Assembly: GCA_965204295.1 (NCBI GenBank)
Contig: OZ241973.1
Location: forward strand, 2,666,001 to 2,730,000
Direction: 5' to 3'
Origin: JAWKWH01 sp965204295
GTDB lineage: Bacteria; Pseudomonadota; Alphaproteobacteria; Rhizobiales; Rhizobiaceae
Length of the DNA stretch: 64,000 nt
Shown: one piece after another, positions 9,274 to 17,994 of the stretch
How positions within the stretch are numbered: position 1 is the first letter of the stretch
Layout: each line of letters opens with the position of its first letter
Made by a program: the position numbers and the translations under genes
The notes under the pieces: generated by a model
Seen by the model: only the letters and a program-made list of their open reading frames with translations
What the model was told of the DNA's origin: nothing
Databases searched by the model: none

Positions 9274-10661
9274 CCGGCATCGGTCCCGTGCACTTCATCG
9301 GCATCGGCGGCATCGGCATGAGCGGCATCGCCGAAGCGCTGCACCATCTGGGCTACCGGGTTCAGGGTTCCGATCGGGCGGAAAGCGCCAATGTCCGGCG
9401 CCTCCGCGAAAAGGGAATCGAGGCGTTCGTCGGCCATGCGGCGGAAAACCTGGGCGACGCGGAAGTCGTCGTCGTTTCGACCGCGATCGGGAACGCCAAT
9501 GCCGAACTGATCGCGGCGCGGGAACAATCGCTGCCGATCGTGCGGCGCGCGGAGATGCTGGCCGAACTGATGCGGTTTCGCCGGGCGGTGGCGATCGGCG
9601 GCACCCACGGCAAGACGACGACGACATCGATGGTCGCCGCGTTGCTGGAAGCAGGCGGGCTGGACCCGACCGTCATCAACGGCGGCATCATCAACGCCTA
9701 CGGCGCCAATGCGCGCATGGGCGAGGGCGACTGGATGGTGGTCGAGGCGGATGAAAGCGACGGCACGTTTCTGAAACTGCCGGCGGACGCGGTCGTCGTC
9801 ACCAACATCGATCCGGAGCACCTGGATCACTACGGATCGTTCGACAAGGTGCGCGAGGCGTTCAAGACCTATGTCGAGAATGTGCCGTTCTACGGCTTCG
9901 CGGTCATGTGCATCGATCATCCGGAAGTGCAGGCGCTGGTCAGCCGTATCGAGGACCGGCGTGTCGTGACCTATGGCGAGAGCCCGCAGGCGGATGTCCG
10001 CTATTCGAACCATCGGATGGACGGCGCGACGTCGCTGTTCGACGTGACGATCCGCGACCGGCGCGGCGAAGACGAAATCCTCATCGGGGGAATTCGCCTG
10101 CCGATGCCCGGCCTGCACAATGTCGCCAACGCGACCGCCGCTATCGCGGTCGCGGGCCGGCTCGGCCTGTCGGCGGATGAAATCCGCGAAGGGCTGGCGT
10201 CGTTCGGCGGCGTGAAGCGGCGTTTTACCCATACCGGCTCATGGAACGGTGTGGATATTTTCGACGATTACGCGCATCACCCGGTGGAGATCAGGGCCGT
10301 TCTCGCGGCCGCGCGCCAGACATGCGACGGAAAAATCGTAGCGATCGCCCAGCCGCATCGCTATACGCGGCTGAAAGACCTGTTCGATGAGTTTTCCGCC
10401 TGTTTCAACGATGCGGACACGGTGTTGATCGCGCCCGTCTATCCCGCCGGCGAAGACCCGGTGGAAGGCGCCGACGCGCGCCGTCTCGCATCGAACATCC
10501 GGGCCGGCGGCCATCGCGACGCACGCGCCATCGACGGTCCGGAAGCGGTTGCGCCCATTGTCCGGCAAATCGCGGGCAAGGACGATTTCGTGCTGTTTCT
10601 CGGCGCCGGCGATATCACCCGATGGGCCTGTTCCCTGGCCGATGAACTGATGGACGAATGA
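9225..10661 (+). CDS. murC: UDP-N-acetylmuramate: L-alanine ligase
   Basis: Cytoplasmic Mur ligase that attaches the first stem-peptide residue. Motifs: HFIGIGGIGMSGIAEAL near the N-terminus, P-loop GGTHGKTTTTSM near residue 125, and DDYAHHPVEI near residue 345. Two start codons are equally placed because of the tandem duplication: ATG 9225 (overlapping the murG stop, 478 aa) and ATG 9261 (466 aa, matching the usual N-terminus). I use 9225 because it keeps the ATGA coupling. The extra residues are unlikely to matter for catalysis. The stop overlaps murB. Confidence 0.95.
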   Translation: MKMPTVQTWSLPMKMPTGIGPVHFIGIGGIGMSGIAEALHHLGYRVQGSDRAESANVRRLREKGIEAFVGHAAENLGDAEVVVVSTAIGNANAELIAAREQSLPIVRRAEMLAELMRFRRAVAIGGTHGKTTTTSMVAALLEAGGLDPTVINGGIINAYGANARMGEGDWMVVEADESDGTFLKLPADAVVVTNIDPEHLDHYGSFDKVREAFKTYVENVPFYGFAVMCIDHPEVQALVSRIEDRRVVTYGESPQADVRYSNHRMDGATSLFDVTIRDRRGEDEILIGGIRLPMPGLHNVANATAAIAVAGRLGLSADEIREGLASFGGVKRRFTHTGSWNGVDIFDDYAHHPVEIRAVLAAARQTCDGKIVAIAQPHRYTRLKDLFDEFSACFNDADTVLIAPVYPAGEDPVEGADARRLASNIRAGGHRDARAIDGPEAVAPIVRQIAGKDDFVLFLGAGDITRWACSLADELMDE

Positions 10662-11626
10662 TGGTCGACGGCGAGAAAATGCTGGCTGCGTTGGGAAGCG
10701 GACTTGACGGTCTGCGCGGCGCGTTCACCCCCGATGCGCCGATGGACGGGATCACCTGGTTCCGGTCCGGCGGTCCGGCGGAGGTTCTGTTTCAACCGGC
10801 CGACGAGGAGGATCTGGCCGCGTTTCTGAAAGCGGCGCCGGACGAAATTCCGGTCACGGTGGTCGGCGTCGGCTCCAACCTGCTTGTGCGGGAAGGCGGA
10901 ATCGGGGGTTTTGCGGTGCGCCTGTCGGCAAAAGGCTTTGGCGCGGTCGAGGCGATCGGAGACAATCGCATCAGGGCGGGGGCCGCCGCCCCGGACAAAC
11001 GGCTGGCGGCGGCGGCGTTGAATGCCGGCATTGGCGGATTTCATTTCTATCACGGCATTCCCGGCGGCGTCGGCGGCGCGCTGCGGATGAACGCCGGCGC
11101 CAACGGAACGGAAACGCGCGAGCGGGCGGTCGAGGTCGTCGCCTATGACCGCAAGGGCGAACGCCGGACGCTCTCCAATGCGGATATGGGGTTTTCCTAT
11201 CGTCATTGCGCCGCTTCCGAGGATCTGATTTTCACCTCCGCCGTGTTTGAAGGCGAAGCCGCGGATGCTCAGGACATCGGCAAGGCGATGGAGGAGGTTC
11301 GGCGGCATCGCGAAACCGTCCAGCCCATCCGGGAAAAGACCGGCGGCTCGACATTCAGGAATCCGCCGGGAACGTCGGCATGGAAGGAAATCGACGAGGC
11401 CGGCTGCCGCGGCCTCATGATCGGCGGCGCGCAGGTTTCGCCGATGCATTGCAATTTCCTGGTCAATACCGGCACGGCGACCGGTTACGATCTTGAATTT
11501 CTTGGCGAAACGGTGCGCGCCCGCGTGCTTGAGAACTCCGGAATCCGGCTGGAATGGGAAATCGGACGGATCGGCGAATTCCGGCCGGGCCGCGAGGTCG
11601 ATCCGTTTCTGGGGCGGATGCTGTAG
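10658..11626 (+). CDS. murB: UDP-N-acetylenolpyruvoylglucosamine reductase
   Basis: FAD-dependent cytoplasmic reductase that makes UDP-MurNAc. It has 322 aa. The FAD-binding regions GVGSNLLVREGG and HGIPGGVGGALRMNAGANG are present, with the catalytic-serine region GGSTFRNP near residue 230 and a C-terminal glutamate in RLEWEIGRIGE. Two consecutive ATGs (10658 and 10661) are possible starts, and the first overlaps the murC stop. It is the last core gene before the accessory insertion: ddl, which usually follows, lies about 30 kb downstream. Confidence 0.95.
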   Translation: MMVDGEKMLAALGSGLDGLRGAFTPDAPMDGITWFRSGGPAEVLFQPADEEDLAAFLKAAPDEIPVTVVGVGSNLLVREGGIGGFAVRLSAKGFGAVEAIGDNRIRAGAAAPDKRLAAAALNAGIGGFHFYHGIPGGVGGALRMNAGANGTETRERAVEVVAYDRKGERRTLSNADMGFSYRHCAASEDLIFTSAVFEGEAADAQDIGKAMEEVRRHRETVQPIREKTGGSTFRNPPGTSAWKEIDEAGCRGLMIGGAQVSPMHCNFLVNTGTATGYDLEFLGETVRARVLENSGIRLEWEIGRIGEFRPGREVDPFLGRML

Positions 11627-11762
11627 GTCGAATCACGGATATCACCGAATTCCCCGGTCCGGTTGACGGGGCGGCGACGCCGCGGGGCGGACCCGATCCG
11701 ACCCTTCTCGAAGACATCCTCAAGGGGCTTCAACAGGCGTTCGAAGACGGTTTGACGCCGGG

Positions 11763-11809
11763 GAGGGCGGGCCGGCGCCGGAGGAAAAGGGCCGGCGGGG
11801 CCGGAGGCG
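11763..11809 (+). repeat. GC-rich 47-bp dispersed element, copy 1
   Basis: Matches 31830-31876 with two mismatches over 47 bases. It contains two GCCGGC palindromes (11771-11776 and 11791-11796) that could pair as a hairpin. Both copies sit at places where a recognisable gene fragment is cut off, which suggests a recombination junction or a mobile repeat. Confidence 0.8.
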
Positions 11810-11836
11810 TTCCCGGTGGAGTGGGATGAGCAATGA
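11801..11836 (+). pseudogene. C-terminal scrap of a serine site-specific recombinase
   Basis: Reads EAFPVEWDEQ and then TGA (11834-11836), which resembles the C-terminal tail of large serine recombinases in alphaproteobacteria. Twenty-four bases (11801-11824) recur exactly at 26816-26839, where a longer stretch of the same tail is readable. Only about ten residues remain here, so the identification rests on the second copy. Confidence 0.45.
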
Positions 11837-12105
11837 CGCGGACCGTCTCAAGACCGGTTGTCCGTCCGAAAATCCCGCTTGCGCCGCCGCCGCTATTGCG
11901 TCCCGGGCCGATTTGGCCAAGATTGTCGACAGCATGGCGGGAATCGCTCCATGAAAACCCTGGGCGCGAATGACGTAATGTACCGGTCCGATTTGCTTGT
12001 CGGCGCCGCCCGCGCCGAACCGATGGCGGTCGCCTGGCATGGGCGGGCCGGCAGCGGTAACGAACACAGCAGAGCAGGGGTATCACCCGCGAAAGTGGCG
12101 AGCCG

Positions 12106-13470
12106 ATGAAGAAAAGTGACCTTCCTTTCGGTAGTGAGTTTTCACCCTCCCAGATCGAACTACCAGTCGTTTTGGATATGGCTGAAACACACGGAGGCGA
12201 TTGGAAAGCCTTAGAAGCAGCCGTGCGTGCGGCCTATTTCGAAGGCCACAAAACCAGCGATTACAATCGCAGGAAGCTGGCGAACAACACTAAGCTCGGC
12301 ATGATCGCCTACAGGATCATTGATCGAGAAGCGAACCTGACGGATTTTGGGAAGGAACTTCTCAACCTCAAAGACGACGAACCTACGCTCTATGATCGGC
12401 TAGCCAAGCACATCCTTTTGAATCTGCATGGTATGACCCTCGTGCGATGTATTCAGGACATGGTGGCAGCCGGTGAAACCGTGAACTTAACCACCCTTCG
12501 GGAAGGGCTCGCAGCGCGGGGAGTGCATTACCCATCCGGCGGAAAGCACCCGAGCATGATGCGGCTTTGGCTTGCCAAAGCTGGTGTCTTCGTCGGCGGT
12601 CGGTGGCAGGTTGACCCATTTCGCGTTGAGGACATTCTTGGCCTCAATCCCGATGAATTCGAGGTGTTGGCTGACCTCACGCCGAAACAACGCGCTTTCC
12701 TGCGCGCCCTGGCAAACACAGGCACAAGTGAGCCGCAACCGGCTAACGAGATCGCCAAACTGGCAGCCGCCACCTATGGCGTGAAATTCCCGGAAAAGAA
12801 CTTGCCCAAGCTTGTTCTCAATGCCCTGGAAGATGCCGGCTACATCACCGCAGAAAAGACGACGACCGGCCGAGGCGCAAAACCTTTTCAGGTCGCGCCT
12901 ACAGCCAAGCTGATCGCAGATGTGGTCGAACCGCTTCTTGAGCAGCTGAAAGGTCAAACCGATCCGAAGCTTCTTGCGCTCCTGCGAACGCCGCTTTCGG
13001 CCATCCTCGTTGGGATCGATGACAAGGATCGCTACAAGGCGGGGTTAGCTCTCGAAGCTCTGGCGTTTAAGATCATGCGGCTTCTCGACATGACCTATGT
13101 AGCAACGCGCCTGCGGGCGAACCGGACCGGCGGTGCAGAAGTTGATCTTGTCTTCGAGAGCGCCCGGTTGGTGTTCTCGCGTTGGCAGGTTCAATGCAAA
13201 AACACCGCTCGTGTTTCACTGGATGATGTGGCCAAGGAAGTCGGCCTGACACATTTTCTTAAGAGTAACGTGGTCGTCATGGTTACCATAGGTGAAATTG
13301 GCGGCGAAGCTCGGCGTTACGCCAACAAAATCATGGCGGATTCCAACCTTGCTATTGTGATGCTGGATGGCGGTGACCTTTCAGCGATCAGCGAAAGCCC
13401 CGCAACGATCGTCCGCTCTTTCGAACGCGAGGCGCGGCATGCAATGAACCTCAAAAAACTAGAACTCTAA
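12106..13470 (+). CDS. Type II restriction endonuclease, Mrr-like PD-(D/E)XK domain
   Basis: 454-aa protein, probably the nuclease of a restriction-modification pair. The C-terminal third reads GGAEVDLVFES and then RWQVQCKNT (about residues 343-368), which fits a PD-(D/E)XK core (D then QxK) as in Mrr-like restriction enzymes. The N-terminal two thirds look helical and may read the target site. It ends 11 bases before a DNA methyltransferase on the same strand. Base composition is more A/T-rich than murB, consistent with transfer. The recognition sequence cannot be read from the sequence. Confidence 0.75.
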   Translation: MKKSDLPFGSEFSPSQIELPVVLDMAETHGGDWKALEAAVRAAYFEGHKTSDYNRRKLANNTKLGMIAYRIIDREANLTDFGKELLNLKDDEPTLYDRLAKHILLNLHGMTLVRCIQDMVAAGETVNLTTLREGLAARGVHYPSGGKHPSMMRLWLAKAGVFVGGRWQVDPFRVEDILGLNPDEFEVLADLTPKQRAFLRALANTGTSEPQPANEIAKLAAATYGVKFPEKNLPKLVLNALEDAGYITAEKTTTGRGAKPFQVAPTAKLIADVVEPLLEQLKGQTDPKLLALLRTPLSAILVGIDDKDRYKAGLALEALAFKIMRLLDMTYVATRLRANRTGGAEVDLVFESARLVFSRWQVQCKNTARVSLDDVAKEVGLTHFLKSNVVVMVTIGEIGGEARRYANKIMADSNLAIVMLDGGDLSAISESPATIVRSFEREARHAMNLKKLEL

Positions 13471-13481
13471 GGGAGGCAAAA

Positions 13482-14567
13482 ATGACAAAAAAAGAGCCTC
13501 TGACAGTCTATCACCAAACCCATCTGGGGCGCGTCTATCACGCCGACAGCCTGGACGTAATGAAGCGCCGGAAGAAGGAATCCGTTGACCTGATCATGAC
13601 GAGCCCGCCTTTTGCGCTCACTCGCAAAAAGGACTACGGCAACGAGCAAGAAGACGCCTACCTTGAGTGGTTTCGGGATTTCGCGGTGCAGTTTCACCGT
13701 ATCCTCAAGGAAGACGGTAGCCTTGTGATCGACCTGGGCGGCGCGTGGAAGCCTGGGCTTCCGGTGCGCAGCCTTTATCACTTCAAGCTTTTGATCATGC
13801 TTTGCGAGGGATACGGTTTCCACCTCGCCCAAGAGTTCTATTGGTGGAATCCGTCGAAGCTGCCGACACCCGCCGAATGGGTCAATGTGAGGCGCATTCG
13901 GGTGAAAGATGGGACCAACACGGTTTGGTGGCTTTCCAAATCGCCTTGGCCGCGTGCGAGCAACCGACGCGTGTTGCAGCCCTATAGTGACAGCATGAAA
14001 ACGCTGCTCAACAACGGCTACAAGGCGAAGCTTCGCCCGTCCGGCCACGATATCAGCGAGAAGTTTGCCATCGACAACGGCGCGTCGATTCCGCCAAACC
14101 TGATCGCGATCCCTAACACCGAAAGCAACAGCAGCTACATGCGCTATTGCAAAGAAAAGGGGATCAATGCTCATCCTGCACGTTTCCCCGCCGCTCTGCC
14201 GGAATACTTCATTCGCATGGTCACTGACCCTGGTGACGTTGTGCTCGACCCCTTTGGGGGCAGTTGCGTCACGGGCGAGGTGGCCGAGCGTCTCGGACGC
14301 AAATGGGTTTGTGCCGATCTGGTCGAATCCTATCTCGAAGGCGCGAAAGGTCGGTTTGAGCGGCCGAGCGAGCCGCCCAAACCTAAAACCCCGAAGAACG
14401 AGGATGATGGCTACTATCGCATCCCGCATCCAGGCTTGCTCTGGAATGGCGGCGACGAGCGCGAGCGCGCGCCCCTTCCGGAAGATGGCGGAAGGCAACG
14501 TCCTGCGCATATGCAAAAGCCGAAAGAAGAGGCCGAGGACGTGACGATTATCGAGGCGGCGGAATAG
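13482..14567 (+). CDS. DNA methyltransferase, beta-class (N4-cytosine or N6-adenine)
   Basis: 361-aa modification partner of the upstream endonuclease. The catalytic motif IV TSPPF is at residues 40-44 and the SAM-binding motif LDPFGGSCVTGEVA near residue 255. The motif order IV then I is the beta class. A GGGAGG sequence precedes the ATG by 6 bases. TSPPF is more typical of N4-cytosine enzymes, but this alone does not settle the base modified. The last 60 residues are charged and proline-rich. Confidence 0.88.
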   Translation: MTKKEPLTVYHQTHLGRVYHADSLDVMKRRKKESVDLIMTSPPFALTRKKDYGNEQEDAYLEWFRDFAVQFHRILKEDGSLVIDLGGAWKPGLPVRSLYHFKLLIMLCEGYGFHLAQEFYWWNPSKLPTPAEWVNVRRIRVKDGTNTVWWLSKSPWPRASNRRVLQPYSDSMKTLLNNGYKAKLRPSGHDISEKFAIDNGASIPPNLIAIPNTESNSSYMRYCKEKGINAHPARFPAALPEYFIRMVTDPGDVVLDPFGGSCVTGEVAERLGRKWVCADLVESYLEGAKGRFERPSEPPKPKTPKNEDDGYYRIPHPGLLWNGGDERERAPLPEDGGRQRPAHMQKPKEEAEDVTIIEAAE

Positions 14568-14700
14568 CGCCTGCCCCTGCTCATCGGCCATTGATGAGAT
14601 GCACGCTGCGGCGATCCTCCCACCGCAAGCCTTGTACCGCGCTCTGGCGATCTTCGATGACGATCCCACGGTTCGGTTGCCCACGGCAGAGTATTCCCGC

Positions 14701-14743
14701 CGCCTGATCACGCCGCGTCACCAACTTTCAGGCATAGTTCGAC
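14701..14743 (-). repeat. IS-end-like inverted repeat, copy 1
   Basis: On the minus strand these 43 bases match 17078-17120 on the plus strand at 34 of 43 positions. The two copies face each other around the 14.76-17.08 kb segment. Copy 2 lies just upstream of an IS256-type transposase remnant, so both may be left ends of related elements. The 130 bases before this copy (14568-14700) hold nothing I recognise. Confidence 0.55.
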
Positions 14744-14762
14744 GGGCGCCAATGAGAAGACG

Positions 14763-14972
14763 GTGAAGAACTGGTTCTCTGGCACGTACGGTCCGAGCGG
14801 AGCGCATCTGATTGCGCTGGCGCGCAACTCCGACGAGGTGCTGGCCACGTTCCTCGCAATGGCGGGGCGCGAGGATCTGATGGTGGCGATCAAACTCGCC
14901 GAGGTTGAGGAGGCAGTCGCAGAGCTGCTTGAAGCCGTGCGTCAGCTGAACCGCAGCAGACCAAGCGGGTAG
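14763..14972 (+). pseudogene. HTH protein fragment, 5' truncated
   Basis: The 69-codon frame reads MKNWFSGTYGPSGAHLIALARNSDEVL. With the upstream in-frame residues GANEKTV it resembles the second half of a small helix-turn-helix protein, where the recognition helix is normally around NERTVKNW. The start used (GTG 14763) falls inside the helix and the sequence upstream changes to IS-end-like DNA, so the gene is probably truncated at its 5' end. Function unknown. Confidence 0.5.
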
Positions 14973-15046
14973 GCGGATTTTACCAAGCCCGTAGTTTTGC
15001 AGCCGGCGACTGTTTCTGGTAAGGGAAGAGGCGCTTTGCGACTAGT

Positions 15047-15967
15047 TTACTCTGCTTGAGCGGGAGGATCATTCGACCCCGTATCCGTCTCAATGACTTC
15101 CCGTATTGCGTCGCGAACGGACGGAATTACAAGCGACCTTGCGTGATCGAACATGGCCTCGTGGATCAACAACATATCGTCAGGGCTTAGTGGCTTGGAT
15201 TCGGTCTGAATAAAGTTGCGCCCATTTACCTTGTCGAAAAGCTTTTTGAATTCCTGGCTTTGACCTCGTAGTTCTTGCAGTCGTTCAAGTAGGTAGATCT
15301 GCCCTTCCTCGAGATCAGTTCTGAAGGATTCATCATCTTTGGGTCCGGAAGCAAAACACAAAAGAGCCGAAGCCCGCATTATCTCTTTCGGGAAAACAGT
15401 CTCTCCGACAAAGTCGCCCTGGGCCAGATGGCCATATTGGTCCCCTCTCAGGAATTTGTTTCTATAACTCTGACACAGGCGAATAGCTGAAAAGGCTTCC
15501 AGGTTCTCATAGTGGTAGTCATAGTCTACGTAGCTAACCAAGCCATCGTCTATACGCTGGCGCGACACAACTTCTAAAAACAGATTTGACATGAACAGCT
15601 TCGGATCATGCCCTTTGTGGATACACTGATAAATCTCGTATCTTGTAAGTGGCAGGATGCTATAAATCGGCTCCGATGTAGCCCGATTTAGAACCGTAGC
15701 CGTTTCGTGCTCAAGGTAACGGACGATATTGCGAACTCTCTTTAGGGCCTCTGCACGAGCGAGTACGGTATCAATTTCATCTTTAAAGGTCAATACAAGA
15801 TCAACGTCTGATGCCATACTGCCTTGCGGAACAAAATGGCGACCATCTCGATTTATCAAACTCCCAAAAATGAATGTCTTATCAAAAATTGATTTGATGT
15901 CGTTTTTCTCTATCCAGTCCACCAAGGCTTTGCAGACTTCGTCTAGAAGGATTGCTTTCTCAACCAA
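15047..15967 (-). CDS. Nucleotidyltransferase-like protein
   Basis: 306-aa protein, last gene of a three-gene minus-strand operon. Residues about 33-57 read FIFGSLINRDGR, then SDVDLVL, which fits the nucleotidyltransferase (polymerase beta/CD-NTase-type) signature GS followed by DxD. The spacing between the two parts is long, and a clear third acidic residue is not visible (EPIYSILPLT follows), so activity is uncertain. The start is TTG at 15967, placed by a GGAGG 8 bases upstream and by the preceding stop (15968-15970). The region is clearly A/T-rich (26 G/C in the 60 bases at 15781-15840), unlike the host genes. The substrate is unknown. Confidence 0.65.
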   Translation of the reverse strand: MVEKAILLDEVCKALVDWIEKNDIKSIFDKTFIFGSLINRDGRHFVPQGSMASDVDLVLTFKDEIDTVLARAEALKRVRNIVRYLEHETATVLNRATSEPIYSILPLTRYEIYQCIHKGHDPKLFMSNLFLEVVSRQRIDDGLVSYVDYDYHYENLEAFSAIRLCQSYRNKFLRGDQYGHLAQGDFVGETVFPKEIMRASALLCFASGPKDDESFRTDLEEGQIYLLERLQELRGQSQEFKKLFDKVNGRNFIQTESKPLSPDDMLLIHEAMFDHARSLVIPSVRDAIREVIETDTGSNDPPAQAE

Positions 15968-16567
15968 TCAATCGTCCTCCAGGCCAGAACATGCGGAGAA
16001 AATGATATTCTCCATAAGAAAGACAAAGTGATGTGGGCCAAATGTCCTATTACGCATAGAATAAGTGAGATATTTCCAGTAGAATTCATCATGGAAGTTC
16101 ATGTATCGAGTTGCAAACTTCCAAAAGCAGTCTACACCATCGCACTTCCTATCTTGGACCTTTTTGCAATTACGGCCGACAATATCTTCCAATCCCTCAA
16201 ATTCACGATATTTTGCTACGATCTCCAGCGCCAGTTGCAAGGATACGATCTCGTTGATGTGGACGGCATCCCGGTGGGAAATTTTCTTGTATTCGACATT
16301 GTCAGCAAGATTCACCATTGAAATCGGCTTTAGTTTTCGAACCCAGAACGCCCAGTATCCGGCCCATTTCGCAATCGACACAGACCCGCGTTGCTGTTTG
16401 TCTATTCTATAGATGTCACGCAGAAAAAACTCCGCGACTTCCACGAGGATGTCGCGTTTAATTTCGTGCTCGGCCTTTGCAATCCCCAGGGACTTGAGGA
16501 TATCCGTGATTATCCTGTACGATCTGTCGGCGAAATACTGGACCTCGTTGTGCGGCAACAAGTTCAT
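15968..16567 (-). CDS. Unknown protein, middle gene of the nucleotidyltransferase operon
   Basis: 199 aa, no family recognised. It is mostly predicted helical, without a signal peptide or clear membrane segment, and rich in aromatic and basic residues. The ATG at 16567 has an AAGGA 6 bases upstream. Its stop is immediately followed by the TTG start of the nucleotidyltransferase-like gene, so the two are probably translated together. A/T-rich composition matches that neighbour. Confidence 0.65.
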   Translation of the reverse strand: MNLLPHNEVQYFADRSYRIITDILKSLGIAKAEHEIKRDILVEVAEFFLRDIYRIDKQQRGSVSIAKWAGYWAFWVRKLKPISMVNLADNVEYKKISHRDAVHINEIVSLQLALEIVAKYREFEGLEDIVGRNCKKVQDRKCDGVDCFWKFATRYMNFHDEFYWKYLTYSMRNRTFGPHHFVFLMENIIFSACSGLEDD

Positions 16568-16590
16568 CGTCGGTCCTTGTGGAAAAGAGT

Positions 16591-16797
16591 TCAGGCAGTC
16601 TCTTTGCGGCAGAGGCGCTTCAATACGATCCCATGCAGTTGACCATCCTTGGCCAGCTGTCCAACGACTTTTACAAATTTGAGTCTAGTCGGCCCGCCAT
16701 TTCTGGGCTCGACGCTACGGTTCTTACACTTTGCAGCCCGAGCGCCAAAGTCCCTGTAGATGGCATCGTCACGTGTTCGATTCTCCATTTTTAACAT
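16591..16797 (-). CDS. Small basic protein, first gene of the nucleotidyltransferase operon
   Basis: 68 aa, rich in Arg and Lys, no family recognised. The ATG at 16797 is supported by a GGAGG 4 bases upstream. It ends 23 bases before the 199-aa gene on the same strand. The basic composition would suit nucleic-acid binding, but that is only an inference. There is a small chance that it is not coding. Confidence 0.5.
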   Translation of the reverse strand: MLKMENRTRDDAIYRDFGARAAKCKNRSVEPRNGGPTRLKFVKVVGQLAKDGQLHGIVLKRLCRKETA

Positions 16798-17176
16798 CTA
16801 GCCTCCTTGCCCGATTCGCCCAGATCCCGTGAGCGTTGACCAAGCCTAGCTCAACATCCAGCGTAGAACAACGAATTTGTTCGCAGATGCTGTGCCTAGA
16901 GCTCGTTCGAGCCTTCCTTCTTCCGTTTATCACGCCGGGATTTTCCCAAACAAAAACACCGCCAAGATGCCGACGGATTTTGCCAAAATAAGATTGCATA
17001 ATGGAGAGTCAACCGCTTTTCGCCGCAGGGTGCGCGGAGCGCGTGCAGTTAAAGGTTTGAAAACGCTGAATTTAGCGGTGGAGCTATTCCTGAAAATGGG
17101 TGATGCGGCCTGAGAAGGCGGTGTATCGTGGCGGGTGCTGAACCTGCCAGAACCTTCAGGAAAGGAGCGATACACC
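16798..17176. other. A/T-rich intergenic stretch leading into the IS remnant
   Basis: It holds the upstream region of the minus-strand operon and, at 17078-17120, the second IS-end-like repeat. I see no convincing gene. An AAGGAG at 17160-17165 precedes the transposase ATG at 17177. Confidence 0.6.
17078..17120 (+). repeat. IS-end-like inverted repeat, copy 2
   Basis: Plus-strand partner of 14701-14743, with 34 of 43 positions matching. It lies 57 bases upstream of the IS256-type transposase start, which fits the left end of that element. Confidence 0.55.
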
Positions 17177-17665
17177 ATGAAGGAAGATACGACCGTGATC
17201 CCATTTCGTCAAACGGAATTGATCGACGATCCGGTCACGGAGATTGCCCGTGAAGGGGCGCGGCGCATGCTGGCCGAAGCCTTGAAGGCGGAGGCGTATG
17301 CCTTCGTCGCTAGCTTCGCCGATGACATACTGCCGAACGGTCGCTGATGGGTTGTCCGGCACGGATACGGCCCCGAGCGGTCGGTGCAGACCGGTATCGG
17401 CGCGATCGACGTTCGACGCGCCAGGGTCCGGGATCGTGCTGCTGACCTCCGCGGGGCAAAGAAGGTGCGCTTCACCTCGAACATCTTGCCGCGGTGGGTC
17501 CGCAGATCGAGGAGCCTCGATGCGCTGCTGCCGGTGCTCTACCTTCGCGGCATCTCGACCGGTGATTTTCGGGAGGCCCTGTCGGCGCTTCTCGGCCGCC
17601 TCACACGTCACTGCGAAATCGTCGAAACCGGCAACGAAAACTGGCGCTTCAAAAACCGAGCGTAA
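17177..17665 (+). pseudogene. Chimeric transposase remnant: IS256 N-terminus joined to an IS21 IstB C-terminus
   Basis: From the ATG at 17177 the frame reads the N-terminus of an IS256/Mutator-type transposase (LTEIAREGARRML-like). It hits an in-frame TGA at 17345-17347, then continues in the same frame with VQTGIGAIDVRRARVRD and LYLRGISTGDFREALSALLG, both hallmarks of IS256. At about 17593 it switches to RLTRHCEIVETGNENWRFKNRA, which resembles the C-terminus of IstB, the ATPase of IS21 elements. The rest of both transposases is missing. The element is therefore dead through a nonsense codon and a large deletion fusing two unrelated IS. Confidence 0.8.
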
Positions 17666-17739
17666 CGCCAAGCCGCACCCGCGCCGGCCCGGCGCCGTCG
17701 CGTTAAATGGGGACTTTGCAGCACCGGGCAAGCTCTGCA

Positions 17740-17794
17740 CCGAGGGGTCACTTTTGGACGCCGATAAGGGGTCAACATCGGTTGCCGATTGACA
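17740..17794 (+). mobile_element. Probable right end of an IS21-family element
   Basis: About 75 bases after the IstB tail come two related motifs (GGGTCACTTTTGGACGCCGA and GGGGTCAACATCG), and the segment ends in GCCGATTGACA at 17794. IS21 elements typically end with such repeated motifs and a terminal ...TTGACA. Immediately beyond 17794 a different reading frame begins in mid-gene, consistent with an insertion boundary. Confidence 0.6.
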
Positions 17795-17944
17795 TGCTAC
17801 GATTATGTCTCGACGATTGCCTACATAGAGGACGACAAGGCGGCCCTCAAATTTAGCCGCACCAAGAAGTTCTCCTGGTTCTCGAAGGACGAGCTATCGC
17901 ACCTGGCCGCGGATGCATCTGAAGGCATATCGTTTTCAAAGTGA
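17795..17944 (+). pseudogene. 3' end of a gene cut by the IS21 end
   Basis: An open frame starts abruptly at the IS end and reads YVSTIAYIEDDKAALKFSRT and then KKFSWFSKDELSHLAADA, stopping with TGA at 17942-17944. It looks like protein sequence, but I do not recognise the family. No start codon context exists, so the 5' part was lost when the IS inserted or was deleted. Confidence 0.5.
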
Positions 17945-17994
17945 GACACTACCCACATGAACATGCCTTTGAACAGATAGAAGGAAATCTCGAT

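Larger units (their letters stand above)
11627..12105. other. Intergenic start of the accessory region, no intact gene
   Basis: 479 bases between murB and the restriction endonuclease. It holds a recombinase C-terminal scrap (11801-11836), a GC-rich 47-bp element (11763-11809), and a 42-codon frame starting at the ATG at 11826 that has no recognisable similarity. No terminator after murB is obvious. The change from tightly packed core genes to debris marks the left edge of the island. Confidence 0.7.

Noticed and set aside
15047..16797. CBASS operon
   Set aside because: The NTase lacks a clear third catalytic acid and no CBASS effector or Cap2/Cap3 gene is next to it.
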